DNA from: Candidatus Eisenbacteria bacterium
GTDB taxonomy: Bacteria > Eisenbacteria > RBG-16-71-46
NCBI GenBank assembly: GCA_020847735.1
Contig: JADLBL010000012.1
Span: 62,001 to 126,000 of the forward strand
Reading direction: 5' to 3'
DNA: 64,000 nt
Part shown: piece after piece, positions 8,652-17,225 of the stretch
How positions within the stretch are numbered: the first letter of the stretch is position 1
How the letters are laid out: each line of letters opens with the position of its first letter
Notes under the pieces: generated by a model
What the model saw: the letters and a program-made list of their open reading frames with translations, nothing else
Database searches by the model: none
Told to the model about the DNA's origin: nothing
Translations under genes and position numbers: made by a program

Positions 8652-9593
8652 TCAGGGGCGGGGATGAAATTGGCGATGCACCTCGCGCAGGTAGCCGCGG
8701 TCGAGGTGCGTGTAGATGGCGGTGGTGGTGACCGACGCGTGCCCGAGAAGCTCCTGCACGATGCGCAGGTCCGCTCCTCCCTCCAGCAGGTGCGTCGCGA
8801 AGGAATGCCGGAGCGCGTGCGGATGAACGCGGGTCGCGATCCCCGCCCGCCGCGCGTGACCGCGCAGGATTCGCCACCAGCCCATCCGGCTGAGCGGGCC
8901 CCCGCGCGCGTTGCAGAACACCCGGTCGTGCCGGGCCCGCGCGGCGAGCCGCGGACGTCCGTGCTCGAGCCAGGCCGCCAGCGCCCGGGCGGCGGCCCGT
9001 CCGAACGGCACCAGCCGCTGCTTGTCGCCCTTGCCGGTCACCGTGAGGGAGCGCTCGTGCAGGTCCACGGTCGCCCGCTCGAGGCCCACCAGCTCGGACA
9101 CGCGCAGGCCGCACGCGTAGGCGAGTTCGAGCATCGCCCGGTCGCGCAGCGCGAGCGTCGAATCGCCCCCCGGCTGCGCCAGCAGCCGTTCGATGTCGCC
9201 GAGCGCGAGTGCGTGCGGCAGGCGGCGCTCGCGGCGCGGCGCGGGCAGCACGGCGACCGGGTCGTCCGTGTGCCCGCCGACCCGGGCGAGGAACGAGTGA
9301 AAGCCACGCAGCGTCGATCTCCGGCGCGCGACGGTCGCCGCCGACAGTCCGCGGCGCTGCAGCGAGGCGAAGTAGCCGTCCACGAACGTCACGTTGGCCT
9401 CGCCCCAGCCCGCGAGGTGGTGCGAGCAAGCGAACGTCCGGTAGTCCTCGAGATCCCGACGATAGGCGTCCACGGTGCGCGGGCTCAATCGGCGGCCCTT
9501 TCGCACTTCGTCGAGCCACGCCTCGAGCGCGGGCACGAGCCCGGGCGTCCCCGGCGCGTTCGGGCGACGCGGCGCGTGGGAGGCCGTGTTCAC
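8652..9593 (-). CDS. xerD: Tyrosine recombinase XerD
   Basis: A 313-residue site-specific recombinase that, with XerC, resolves chromosome dimers at dif during division. The N-terminal SAM-like core-binding region covers about residues 1-110. The catalytic domain shows Arg in [10 protein letters not shown], Lys in [27 protein letters not shown] and the nucleophile Tyr in IYTHLDRGYL. The tail LREVHRQFHPR matches the XerD pattern (LRQLHQQHHPRA) better than XerC. The GTG at 9593 overlaps the uvrC stop in GTGA, indicating coupling. A second Xer protein, judged XerC, is at 20122-21063, so the window carries the pair. No dif-like site was located. Confidence 0.9.
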   Translation of the reverse strand: MNTASHAPRRPNAPGTPGLVPALEAWLDEVRKGRRLSPRTVDAYRRDLEDYRTFACSHHLAGWGEANVTFVDGYFASLQRRGLSAATVARRRSTLRGFHSFLARVGGHTDDPVAVLPAPRRERRLPHALALGDIERLLAQPGGDSTLALRDRAMLELAYACGLRVSELVGLERATVDLHERSLTVTGKGDKQRLVPFGRAAARALAAWLEHGRPRLAARARHDRVFCNARGGPLSRMGWWRILRGHARRAGIATRVHPHALRHSFATHLLEGGADLRIVQELLGHASVTTTAIYTHLDRGYLREVHRQFHPRP

Positions 9594-11413
9594 GCCGCGC
9601 CCTCCCGCCCCGCGAGGTGCTCGGCCACCCGCCGGGCGAGCGAGAGCGGCACGTGCGCGCGCACCGCGATGTCGCCGACGGCGGCGCCCCGGAGCGCGGC
9701 GACGGAACCGAATGCCTTGAGCAGCGCGGCCCGGCGGGCCGGCCCGACGCCGGGCACCTGGTCGAGCACGCTCGCGATCCGGGCGCGCGAGCGCAGCGCG
9801 CGGTGGTACTCGAGTCCGAAACGGTGCGCCTCGTCGCGCAGCCGCTGCAGCGAGCGCAGCGAGGGCGAGCGGCGCGACAGGCGCAGGTCGGGCGCGCCCT
9901 CGCGCACCACGAGCTCCTCGCGCTTGGCGAGGCCGATGGCGGCCACCGGACGCGTGGCCACGCGGTCGAGGGCGGCGCGCGCGGCGGAAAGCTGCCCCGC
10001 GCCTCCGTCGATCACGACCAGGTCGGGACGCGGAAGCTCGTCGGACTCGACGCGCGTCCAGTAGCGCTCGACCGCTTCGCCGATCATGGCGAAGTCGTCC
10101 GGGCCCGGCCGGCGCAGGCGCATCCGCCGGTACAGCTTCTTGAGCGGGCGGCCGTCCTCGGAAGCCACCACCGCCGCGACGGCCTGATCGGGCCCGAAGT
10201 TCGAGATGTCGAAGCACACGAGCCGATGCGGCGGAGCCGGCAGCCCGAGGTCGCGTTGCAGGGCCGAAACCGCCGCCGAAAGTCGGACCCTCCGGCCGCT
10301 GCTTCGGGCCGCGAGCTGCTCGAGCGCCGACAGCGCGTTGCGCTCGGCGATCTCCACCAGGCGCCGCGCCCGCCCGCGTGAGGGCGCGAGCAGGCTCACC
10401 GTGCGCCCCGCCCGCGTCGACAGCGCTTCGGCCAGCGCGGCATGGTTCGCGGGCAGCGTCCCGACGAACACGCGGCGCGGAAGGTCCGTGCGCGCGAGCG
10501 CGTGCTGCGTGACCCAGGCCTCGAGGAGCGCACCGTCCTCGGCGCCCGCGACGCGCTCGAGCATCCGCGTCTCCTTGCCGATGACGCGGCCGCCGCGCAC
10601 CAGCAGGGTCGCGATCGCCGCGCGCTCGCCGATGCGAGCCAGCCCGAGCACGTCGGTGTCTCGCGGATCCGAGGTCACCATCGTCTGCGGCACCTGGGCC
10701 CGTTCCAGCAGTCGCAGCTGGTCGCGGCGCTGGGCGGCGATCTCGTAGCGGCGCCCGGCGGACGCTTCGTTCATTTCCCGGCGAAGCTGGCCGAGCAATT
10801 CCTCGTTGCGCCCGGAAAGGAGCATCAGCAGGCCGTCCACGAGGCGGCGGTAGTCCTCGGGCCGGACGCGTGCCCGGGAGTAGCAGGGACCGGCGCAGCG
10901 CTTGATGTGGTAGTACAGGCACGGGCGGTCCTGGCGCCGGTAGTCCTCGAAGTTCCGGCAGGTGCGCAGCGGAAAAACCCGGCGCAGGTCGCGCAGCGTC
11001 CGGCGCAGGTTCTTGACGTCCGTGAACGGGCCCAGGTACCGCGCCCCGTCGTCGCGCACGCGGCGGGTCACGGACAGGCGCGGGAACTCCTCCTGAACCG
11101 AGAGTTTGACGAACGGGAAGCTCTTGTCGTCCTTGAGCAGCACGTTAAAGTGGGGCCTGTGCTGGCGGATGAGGGTGGACTCGAGCAGCAGCGCCTCGGC
11201 TTCGGACGCGGTCACGATCGTGTCCACGTCGGCCGCCCGGCGGATCATCTCCTCCATGCGCGGGCGTTCGGGATCGGGCGCGAGGTAGCTGCGGACGCGG
11301 GCGGCCAGACTGCGCGCCTTGCCGACGTAGAGCACCTCGCCCAGGGCGTCCTTGAAGAGGTAGACCCCCGGAACAGCGGGCAGAATCGCGATTTTCTCAG
11401 CCAGCGCGCCCAC
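9590..11413 (-). CDS. uvrC: Excinuclease ABC subunit C
   Basis: UvrC, 607 residues, makes both incisions in nucleotide-excision repair after UvrAB loads on damage. Near the N-terminus is the GIY-YIG nuclease (AVPGVYLFKDALGEVLYVGKA). A UVR segment lies around residues 200-240. The RNase H-like C-terminal nuclease (VVIDGGAGQLSAARA) is followed by a helix-hairpin-helix (DQVPGVGPARRAALLKAFGS). I set the start at GTG 11413 because GGAGG is 5 nt upstream and homology begins there; 66 more residues upstream are open but uncharacteristic. Length matches the usual ~600. It is the first gene of the uvrC-xerD-barrel-MBL-SNF2 run and diverges from rpsT. Confidence 0.95.
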   Translation of the reverse strand: MGALAEKIAILPAVPGVYLFKDALGEVLYVGKARSLAARVRSYLAPDPERPRMEEMIRRAADVDTIVTASEAEALLLESTLIRQHRPHFNVLLKDDKSFPFVKLSVQEEFPRLSVTRRVRDDGARYLGPFTDVKNLRRTLRDLRRVFPLRTCRNFEDYRRQDRPCLYYHIKRCAGPCYSRARVRPEDYRRLVDGLLMLLSGRNEELLGQLRREMNEASAGRRYEIAAQRRDQLRLLERAQVPQTMVTSDPRDTDVLGLARIGERAAIATLLVRGGRVIGKETRMLERVAGAEDGALLEAWVTQHALARTDLPRRVFVGTLPANHAALAEALSTRAGRTVSLLAPSRGRARRLVEIAERNALSALEQLAARSSGRRVRLSAAVSALQRDLGLPAPPHRLVCFDISNFGPDQAVAAVVASEDGRPLKKLYRRMRLRRPGPDDFAMIGEAVERYWTRVESDELPRPDLVVIDGGAGQLSAARAALDRVATRPVAAIGLAKREELVVREGAPDLRLSRRSPSLRSLQRLRDEAHRFGLEYHRALRSRARIASVLDQVPGVGPARRAALLKAFGSVAALRGAAVGDIAVRAHVPLSLARRVAEHLAGREGAA

Positions 11414-11577
11414 GGACCCCTCCGGAGACACGAGTGGGGGTACTCGAGGCAGGCAGGTTACACGCCCCGGGAACGCCGGCACAACGGGGATTCCCGGGTT
11501 CGCCGGCCGGCCCCGGGCGCGCAGGCGCGCGTCCTTCCGCGCGCACCTTCGCGGAGCATGCGCTCGCGCCGCAGCGC

Positions 11578-11606
11578 TTGACACACGCCGCGCGCACCCG
11601 TACTTT
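11578..11606 (+). promoter_or_regulatory. rpsT promoter (TTGACA-17-TACTTT)
   Basis: Perfect -35 TTGACA at 11578-11583, 17-nt spacer, -10 TACTTT at 11601-11606. This puts a TSS near 11613 and a leader of about 35 nt before rpsT. It is one of the clearest sigma-70-like promoters in the window. Confidence 0.75.
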
Positions 11607-11649
11607 CTCACGGCTTTTTCGCAGCCTGCCTACCTTTCAGGAGGAGTCC

Positions 11650-11907
11650 ATGCCGCATCACAAGTCCGCGATCAAGCGCGTGGGGACCAACGAGAAGAGT
11701 CGCCAGCGCAACATCGCCGCGACCAGCCGACTGCGCAGCGCCCTGAAGGCCGTGCGTTCGGCGACCACGAAGAGCGCCGGCGAAACCGCGCTCAGGAGCA
11801 CCGCCTCGGTGCTCGACCGCACCGCCGCCAAGGGCGTGATCAAGCGCGAGGCCGCGAGCCGCCAGAAGGCGCGCCTCGCGAAGTTCGTCGCCCGGCTCCC
11901 CGCCTGA
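11650..11907 (+). CDS. rpsT: 30S ribosomal protein S20
   Basis: An 85-residue bS20 protein, which binds 16S rRNA in the body of the small subunit. Sequence is typical: MPHHKSAIKRVGTNEKSRQR, then a long amphipathic helix-loop-helix with Lys/Arg/Ala, ending KARLAKFVARLPA. GGAGG lies just upstream of the ATG (about 4-9 nt). A strong TTGACA/TACTTT promoter precedes it. Upstream in-frame codons exist but are not part of the family. The next gene starts 14 nt after the stop, so read-through into a small secreted protein is likely. Confidence 0.95.
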   Translation: MPHHKSAIKRVGTNEKSRQRNIAATSRLRSALKAVRSATTKSAGETALRSTASVLDRTAAKGVIKREAASRQKARLAKFVARLPA

Positions 11908-11920
11908 TCGGAAATCGCTC

Positions 11921-12352
11921 GTGTTTCGCCGGTGGACGGCCGCGCTGCTGCTGGCCGGTACCCTCACCGGGCTGAACGGCGTGGCCGCCCGTGCATTCGC
12001 ACAGGCGGCCGATCCTTTTCCGGTCGTGCCGCGCCCGGCGCCCGAGCGCACGACCCATCGGGCGGCGTGGGCCTGCGCATTCGCGGGAGCGGGACTGATC
12101 GCCGCCTCGTTCCCCATCTCCGAGCTCGCCGACCGGCGCTATGCGGCCTACCTGGCCGAAACCGATCCCACGGCCGTCGGGGCGAGATTCGACGCGACCC
12201 GCAGGGCGGATCAGCTGGCGAGCGCGTCGCTGCTCGCCGGCGAGGGTCTGATCGTGACCGCCATCTGGCTGCGTTTCGTCAGGCGCCCGCACCCGGCGCG
12301 CGCGAGCGTCGCCCTGCTGCCCGGCCGATGCGCCGTCACGCTGCGCTTCTGA
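11921..12352 (+). CDS. Small exported protein with two hydrophobic segments, unknown function
   Basis: A 143-residue protein starting with GTG, 14 nt after rpsT. The N-terminus is a plausible signal peptide (RRWTAALLLAGTLTGLNGVAARAFA). Two further hydrophobic stretches follow: AAWACAFAGAGLIAASFPI, and LLAGEGLIVTAIWLRFV near the C-terminus. They could be membrane helices around a polar loop (ADRRYAAYLAETDPTAVGARF). I recognise no family. Its last 25 nt overlap the start of the next, lipoprotein, gene in another frame, so the two are probably co-translated. Likely envelope protein; function unknown. Confidence 0.65.
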   Translation: MFRRWTAALLLAGTLTGLNGVAARAFAQAADPFPVVPRPAPERTTHRAAWACAFAGAGLIAASFPISELADRRYAAYLAETDPTAVGARFDATRRADQLASASLLAGEGLIVTAIWLRFVRRPHPARASVALLPGRCAVTLRF

Positions 12353-13584
12353 GCGCCGCCCTGGCGCTGCTGCTGACGGCGGGATGCAGCCAGCGCGAGC
12401 GCGCGAATCCCTTCGATCCGCGAAACCCCCAGACGGGCGGCCGGCCGACCGGTTTCAACGCCGTCGCCGGCCTGAGCGTCGTGCAACTGAGCTGGGACAA
12501 GCGCAGCGACCTGGCGATCGACGGTTTCCAGCTCTACCGCCGCACGAGCAGCGACTCCCTGTGGCGGCCGCTCGGGGCACTGCTGCCGCCGGAGGCCGGT
12601 CAGTACCTCGATTCCGCGGTCCGCAACGGCGAACGCATCCGCTACCGGCTCGTTTTCGTGGCGCACGGACAGCCGGTCGGCGGACCCGCCGAGGACGAGG
12701 CGACGCCCGGGCCGCTGCGGCCGTGGATCGCCGATCCCGGCGCCGGCGCCGTGCTCAGGCTCTCCCCTGACGGGCGCGACGTCACGATCCGGGAGACGCG
12801 CTTCGGGGCCGCCGGGCGGATCGCCGTGGATTCCTTCGACGGCTTCCTGTGGGCGTCCTCGAACACGACCGGCCTCGTCTGGGCTTCCGATCCCGGCTCG
12901 CCCTTCCCCATCTCCATCCCCGGAATCTCCTCTCCGGACGCGATCGCGATCCATCCGTTCGACCACAGCGCCTGGGTCTGCGATCGCGCCGGCGCCGTCT
13001 TCCACTTCCGCCGCGATGGCTCGGTCCCCTCGCCGGGCCGCATCACCCCGCTCGACGACCCGGTCGCCATCGCCACCTGCGCCCTCGACGCCTCGCTGTG
13101 GGTGTGCGAGCGGGGCGGAAACCGCGTGCGTCATTTCTCGGCCCTCGGGGTTCCGCTCGGCGCGGCGTTCGTCCGGGCGCCCACGAGGATCGCCGTGGAC
13201 TCGCTCACGCGCGTCGCCTACGTCACCTCGTTCGAGCTCGGGCGCCTCTGGCGCATCGCCGAGAACGGCACGCCCATCGACTCGAGCGCGGCGGCGATCG
13301 CCCCGATCGGCATCGCGATCGATCGCCCGCGCGGGCGGGTCTGGGTCGCGGATGACGGCGGCGCCCGCCTGCTCGGCCTGAGCCTGGAAACGCTCGCGGT
13401 CGAAGTGACGGTCACGAACGCCGGCATCCCCTACGACGTCGCGGTGGACCGTTCCAGCGGTGAGGTGTGGGTCGTCGCACGCTCCGACGGCGCGGTGGTG
13501 CGGCTGGCTCCCGACGGCAGGCGACTCGACGTTCGGACCGGCTTCACCGACCCGGTCGAGGTCCGGCTGGACCCCGGCCAGTGA
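12328..13584 (+). CDS. Lipoprotein with fibronectin-III-like and NHL/SMP-30-type beta-propeller domains
   Basis: A 418-residue exported lipoprotein. MRRHAALLSAALALLLTAGC is a signal peptide with lipobox LTAGC, so Cys20 is the lipidation site. Residues ~45-115 (GLSVVQLSWDKRSDLAIDGF, YRRTSSDSLWRPLG, RIRYRLVFVAHGQPV) are a fibronectin type III domain. The remainder is a series of blades with D-G-x-x-W-V-A/C-D motifs (FDGFLWASS, DHSAWVCDRAGAV, RGRVWVADDGGARLLG), a six-bladed NHL or gluconolactonase-type propeller. It probably sits in the inner leaflet of the outer membrane, facing the periplasm. ATG 12328 is taken because it starts the signal peptide; it overlaps the previous gene by 25 nt. Ligand unknown. 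Confidence 0.82.
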   Translation: MRRHAALLSAALALLLTAGCSQRERANPFDPRNPQTGGRPTGFNAVAGLSVVQLSWDKRSDLAIDGFQLYRRTSSDSLWRPLGALLPPEAGQYLDSAVRNGERIRYRLVFVAHGQPVGGPAEDEATPGPLRPWIADPGAGAVLRLSPDGRDVTIRETRFGAAGRIAVDSFDGFLWASSNTTGLVWASDPGSPFPISIPGISSPDAIAIHPFDHSAWVCDRAGAVFHFRRDGSVPSPGRITPLDDPVAIATCALDASLWVCERGGNRVRHFSALGVPLGAAFVRAPTRIAVDSLTRVAYVTSFELGRLWRIAENGTPIDSSAAAIAPIGIAIDRPRGRVWVADDGGARLLGLSLETLAVEVTVTNAGIPYDVAVDRSSGEVWVVARSDGAVVRLAPDGRRLDVRTGFTDPVEVRLDPGQ

Positions 13585-13591
13585 CGGATCC

Positions 13592-13614
13592 GGACCCGGC
13601 CCGGCGCCCGGTCC
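13592..13614. terminator. Imperfect hairpin between convergent genes
   Basis: Stem ggacccggc/gcccggtcc (one mismatch) with a 5-nt loop, placed exactly between the lipoprotein stop (13584) and the minus-strand protease/barrel stop (13622). It is a plausible two-way terminator without a clear T-run. Confidence 0.4.
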
Positions 13615-13621
13615 CTCCGCT

Positions 13622-16417
13622 TCAGAAATTGTAGGCGATGAAGAACTCGTGGTACGGAGCGCGATTCCGGAAGCGGCGCCAGTCCTCGGTGACCCACATC
13701 CAGTTCCAGCGGATCGCGGGCCAGTACCCGCCCGCCAGGTAAACCCCCCAGCCGGCGACGCCGATGCGCCGTTCGTCCCCGTGGTTGAAGGTCCAGGCCG
13801 CGTCCCCGAACGCGACCCCGCTCACCGTCGGCAGCTGCCAGGGCGACGGAATGCTCAGCACGAGCCCGCGCAGCACGGGGAAGCGTGTCTCGTGCTGGAG
13901 CACGATCGTCTGCAGACCCGAGGCGTAGCGCGCGTCCGGCACGCGCAGCCGCGTCGGCCCGCCGAGGTAGCGCAGGTGCGCGTCGCGGCTGAAGCTCGCC
14001 CAGCCGTTCGCGCGCCAGGCGGTGACGACTCCGGGCAGGGGCTGGCGATAGTGCCGCAGCTCACCGTAGAGCGTGCCGTAATCCGACCGACCGCCCGCCA
14101 TGTCCCGCGTGAAGCCGGCGGTCAGGTTGAGGCGCGTTCCCCCGATCGGTCCGCTCCAGGTCCAGCGGGAGTTGTCGTGGACGAAGCTCACGTAGTTCGA
14201 GACCAGGTCCACCGTCGGCGCCTCGCCGCTGCGCAGCAGGTGGTCCGACGCGTGGCGCACCTCGAGCGAAGCATCCACGCGTTCGAAGCGGCTGAACGGG
14301 TAGCTCGCGAGCGCCACCAGCCCGATGCGCTTCTCGCGGCGCAGCACCTCGAAGTCGGGGTCGTACAGGCTGGTCAACCGGAACACTCCGAGCCCGTAGT
14401 TGAGGCGCTGGGCCTGATTGAGATACGTGACGCCGCCCTCGAAGCCGTCCCAGAAGTCTCCGAAGTGCTCCGAGTCGTTGGCGAGCGTGAGCACGATCTG
14501 CTCGTTGCCGAGCAGGTCGCTGATCGCGACCTGGCCGAAGCTCTGCGTGTAGCCGAACGAGGAGTTCGTGCCGATCATGTTCTGCACGAGGTCGAGCCCG
14601 AGCCGCCGCTGGTAGCGCTCCGCCGGCTCGGAGTGGGACACCGTCGGCAGCACCGCGACGGCCGGGCCGGGATCCTCCGCCTCGACGTCCAGCGACTCGG
14701 GATGGACCGGCAGCTGCCAGGTGTGGAACGTGACCGCGTCCTGCGCCGTGAAGAGCAGCGAGCGGCCGTCCCACGTCCAGTCCGGATCGCTCGCGGGTCC
14801 GAGCAGCCGGGTCAGCCTCCGCGCTTCGCGGGACGGCGTCGCCGATCGCAGCCACAGGTCGCTCGATCCGTCGCGCGTCGAGCGGAACGCGAGCCAGCGG
14901 CCATCGCGGGACCACGCCGGCTGCCGGTCGTCGCCGCGCCCGGAGAAGCTCAGCCTTTCGGGAGCGCCCCCGGCCAGCGACAGCCGGTAGAGCGCGTAGC
15001 GACCGCCCTCGTCGCAGCGGTCGGAGGCGAAGGCGACCCACGCGCCGTCGGGCGAGGTCGCCGGGTCGAGGTCGTCGAAGTCGTCGTTCGTGAGCCGCTC
15101 CAGCTTCACGTCGTCGTCGTGCCAGCTGGCCCGCCACAGGTCGCTCCGCCCGCCGTAGTCCTGCGCGGTGAAGACGATGGCGCTGTCGCCGGGCGCCGGG
15201 CTGGGATCGTGAATCGAGACCAGCTCCGGGAAGCGCAGCTCGCGGCGCACGTCGCCGCTGCGCGGATCGAGGACGAGGATGGCGTCGCGCCCACCTTGCT
15301 GCGCCGAGACCGCCACCAGCCCCGAACGCGAGACCCCGGGACGATTCTGGAACAGGTGGAAGGACTCGAACATCGGCGTCCCGCCGCTGCGCAACAGCCG
15401 GCGCGTCCGGCGCCCGCCGTTCGGCTCCGGCTCGCTCAGCATCAGGTCCACCGCGCCGTCGTTCACCTCGAACCAGCAGAAGCGCGTCGCCGTGTCGGGC
15501 GAGGCCGGCGCGGGCAGCGCGCGCGCGCCGAGGTTGAAGCGGCTGTCCTGCCGGAACGGCCGCGCGATGTCGGAGGGCCGGTCGCGGCTGGCCACGGCCG
15601 GCAGGTAGCGCCGCCGGAGGGTCTCGAACCACTCCTCGTCCGCCTCGGCCAGTTCGCGGCCGTACGTCAGGCGAAAACAGGTTTCGAAATCCTCCGCCCG
15701 CCAGGCGTTGTCCAGCAGTTCGAACACCCCGCGGTCCCCGTGCCGCGCGGCCAGCCACAGCAGGAACGACTGCCCCTCCTTGTACATGAGCACCGAGCCG
15801 GTGATGGCGTCGCTGCGCGTCAGCGGGAGCGCCAGGCGCGAGACCACCAGGTCGCGCAGCAGGCCCTCGGCGTCCGCGTCCCACGTCGTGCCGCAGTACT
15901 CGGCGAGGCCCTCGATGTACCAGAGCGGCGGCAGCCAGCCCGGCGGCTTGCGATGCGCCTTCATGACCTGCGAGAACTTCTCGAGCATGTAGGCGTGCGC
16001 CAGCTCGTGCCGTGTCACCCAGCGCAGCCGCGCCCACGAGCCGTTGTGCGGCACCAGCACGCGGCCCTTGATGAGCTCGGTCAACCCGCCCACCGACTCG
16101 GTCAGCATCTCCGGCGTCGCGTTCGTCTGCTGGAACAGGTGGTGCGTCGAGTACAGGAGCAGCGGCACCTTGCGGCGCGGCTTCATCGCGAAGCGCCGGT
16201 CGTACTCGACCGTCACGCTCTCGGCGAACGCCACCAGCGCCCGCGCCAGGCTTTCCTCCCGCGCGTAGTAGTGGAGCCGGAGGTGCGGCGTCTCGAGCAC
16301 GGCCCATTCGAGGCGCTCATACTGGACCTTGTTCTGGCCGAAGGCCTGGGCGTCGCCCGCCCGCGGCATGGCGGTGACGAGCAGGAACGCGGTGAGGGCC
16401 GCGCAGGCGAGGCGCAT
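13622..16417 (-). CDS. Trimodular envelope protein: gluzincin metalloprotease, beta-propeller, outer-membrane barrel
   Basis: A 931-residue exported protein with signal peptide (to about residue 23, MPRAGDAQA). Residues ~25-290 look like an M1/MA-clan peptidase. HELAH gives His137, Glu138 and His141, and WYIEGLAEY about 28 residues later supplies the third ligand Glu169. Residues ~310-560 carry TolB/PD40-type repeats (DLDPATSPDGAWVAFASD, DRQPAWSRDGRWLAFRS, SDPDWTWDGRSLLFTAQ). The final ~350 residues are strand-rich and end in EFFIAYNF, the terminal Phe typical of outer-membrane barrels such as BamA/Omp85. Similar proteins exist in Gemmatimonadetes and Eisenbacteria as far as I recall. It starts 31 nt after the dapB stop, so it probably ends the secA-dap transcript. 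Cell-surface proteolysis or assembly is an inference. Confidence 0.82.
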   Translation of the reverse strand: MRLACAALTAFLLVTAMPRAGDAQAFGQNKVQYERLEWAVLETPHLRLHYYAREESLARALVAFAESVTVEYDRRFAMKPRRKVPLLLYSTHHLFQQTNATPEMLTESVGGLTELIKGRVLVPHNGSWARLRWVTRHELAHAYMLEKFSQVMKAHRKPPGWLPPLWYIEGLAEYCGTTWDADAEGLLRDLVVSRLALPLTRSDAITGSVLMYKEGQSFLLWLAARHGDRGVFELLDNAWRAEDFETCFRLTYGRELAEADEEWFETLRRRYLPAVASRDRPSDIARPFRQDSRFNLGARALPAPASPDTATRFCWFEVNDGAVDLMLSEPEPNGGRRTRRLLRSGGTPMFESFHLFQNRPGVSRSGLVAVSAQQGGRDAILVLDPRSGDVRRELRFPELVSIHDPSPAPGDSAIVFTAQDYGGRSDLWRASWHDDDVKLERLTNDDFDDLDPATSPDGAWVAFASDRCDEGGRYALYRLSLAGGAPERLSFSGRGDDRQPAWSRDGRWLAFRSTRDGSSDLWLRSATPSREARRLTRLLGPASDPDWTWDGRSLLFTAQDAVTFHTWQLPVHPESLDVEAEDPGPAVAVLPTVSHSEPAERYQRRLGLDLVQNMIGTNSSFGYTQSFGQVAISDLLGNEQIVLTLANDSEHFGDFWDGFEGGVTYLNQAQRLNYGLGVFRLTSLYDPDFEVLRREKRIGLVALASYPFSRFERVDASLEVRHASDHLLRSGEAPTVDLVSNYVSFVHDNSRWTWSGPIGGTRLNLTAGFTRDMAGGRSDYGTLYGELRHYRQPLPGVVTAWRANGWASFSRDAHLRYLGGPTRLRVPDARYASGLQTIVLQHETRFPVLRGLVLSIPSPWQLPTVSGVAFGDAAWTFNHGDERRIGVAGWGVYLAGGYWPAIRWNWMWVTEDWRRFRNRAPYHEFFIAYNF

Positions 16418-16448
16418 GCGGACGCGGGTCTCCGGAAGGGTGATGCGG

Positions 16449-17225
16449 TCAGGACGTCGTTGCCGGCCCGGTCAGGAGCGCGTCAATACCATACCTGCCG
16501 GGCGCGGCGTGCGCGACGAAGCGCGCCGCGAGCAGCGCGCCGTGCGCGAAGGCCGCCCGGTCCTGCGCCACGTGGCGAAGTTCGAGCGACTCGCCCTCGC
16601 CGGCCAGAAGGACGGCGTGGTCGCCGACCCAGGTGCCGCCGCGCACCGAATGCACGCCCACCTCACCGGCGGGTCTCGCCCCCACGGCGCCTTCGCGTCC
16701 GCAGCGCAGCGCCTCGCGGCCCGCCCCGCGCGCGGCGAGCACGTCGTCGGCCAGCGTCAGCGCCGTCCCCGAGGGGGCGTCCTTCTTGAGGCGATGGTGA
16801 CGCTCCACGATCTCCACGTCCCACGAGCCCGGCACGGCCGCGAGCGCGGTCGCCAGCACGCGGCGAAGGGCGGCGACGCCGACGCTGAAGTTGCTGGCCC
16901 GCAGCACCGCCACCCGTTCGCCCGCGCTGCGCATCGCGGACTCCTGTTCCGGCGAGAGCCCGGTCGAGCCCGAGACGAGCGCCGCACCCCGCTCGGCGCA
17001 CAGCGCCGCGGTGCTCGCGGCCATGTCCGCCGAACTGAACTCGACGACGACCATGCCGGGCTCGAGCACGGAGCCGAGGTCGGAGGTCCAGACGCCGTCG
17101 GAGGCGGTGAACGTCTCGGGGCGGTCCACACGCGCAACCACCAGCAGATCCTCCGCGCCTTCGGCCGCGGCCTCGATCGCGCGCCCCATGCGGCCCGCCG
17201 CGCCGACCAGGACGAGACGGATCAC
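16449..17225 (-). CDS. dapB: 4-hydroxy-tetrahydrodipicolinate reductase
   Basis: A 258-residue NAD(P)H-dependent reductase of the diaminopimelate/lysine pathway. It shows the nucleotide-binding GAAGRMG at residues 8-14, VSGSTGLS, ASNFSVG, and the signature ERHHRLKKDAPSGTA, which carries the catalytic His pair and Lys. A late VRGGTWVGDH matches the family. Length fits the usual 250-270. Start ATG 17225 overlaps the dapA stop (ATGA, 17222-17225), so coupling is likely. With dapA and dapF next door it supplies meso-DAP for peptidoglycan and lysine. Very secure. Confidence 0.96.
   Translation of the reverse strand: MIRLVLVGAAGRMGRAIEAAAEGAEDLLVVARVDRPETFTASDGVWTSDLGSVLEPGMVVVEFSSADMAASTAALCAERGAALVSGSTGLSPEQESAMRSAGERVAVLRASNFSVGVAALRRVLATALAAVPGSWDVEIVERHHRLKKDAPSGTALTLADDVLAARGAGREALRCGREGAVGARPAGEVGVHSVRGGTWVGDHAVLLAGEGESLELRHVAQDRAAFAHGALLAARFVAHAAPGRYGIDALLTGPATTS

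Noticed and set aside
8652-9593. Phage integrase or mobile element at xerD
   Set aside because: Core-type XerD tail, no att repeats and no phage genes; it is coupled to uvrC.
13460-16789. A 1109-codon plus-strand frame opposite the protease/barrel gene
   Set aside because: Antisense to a gene with signal peptide, HELAH and propeller motifs; no recognisable fold of its own.
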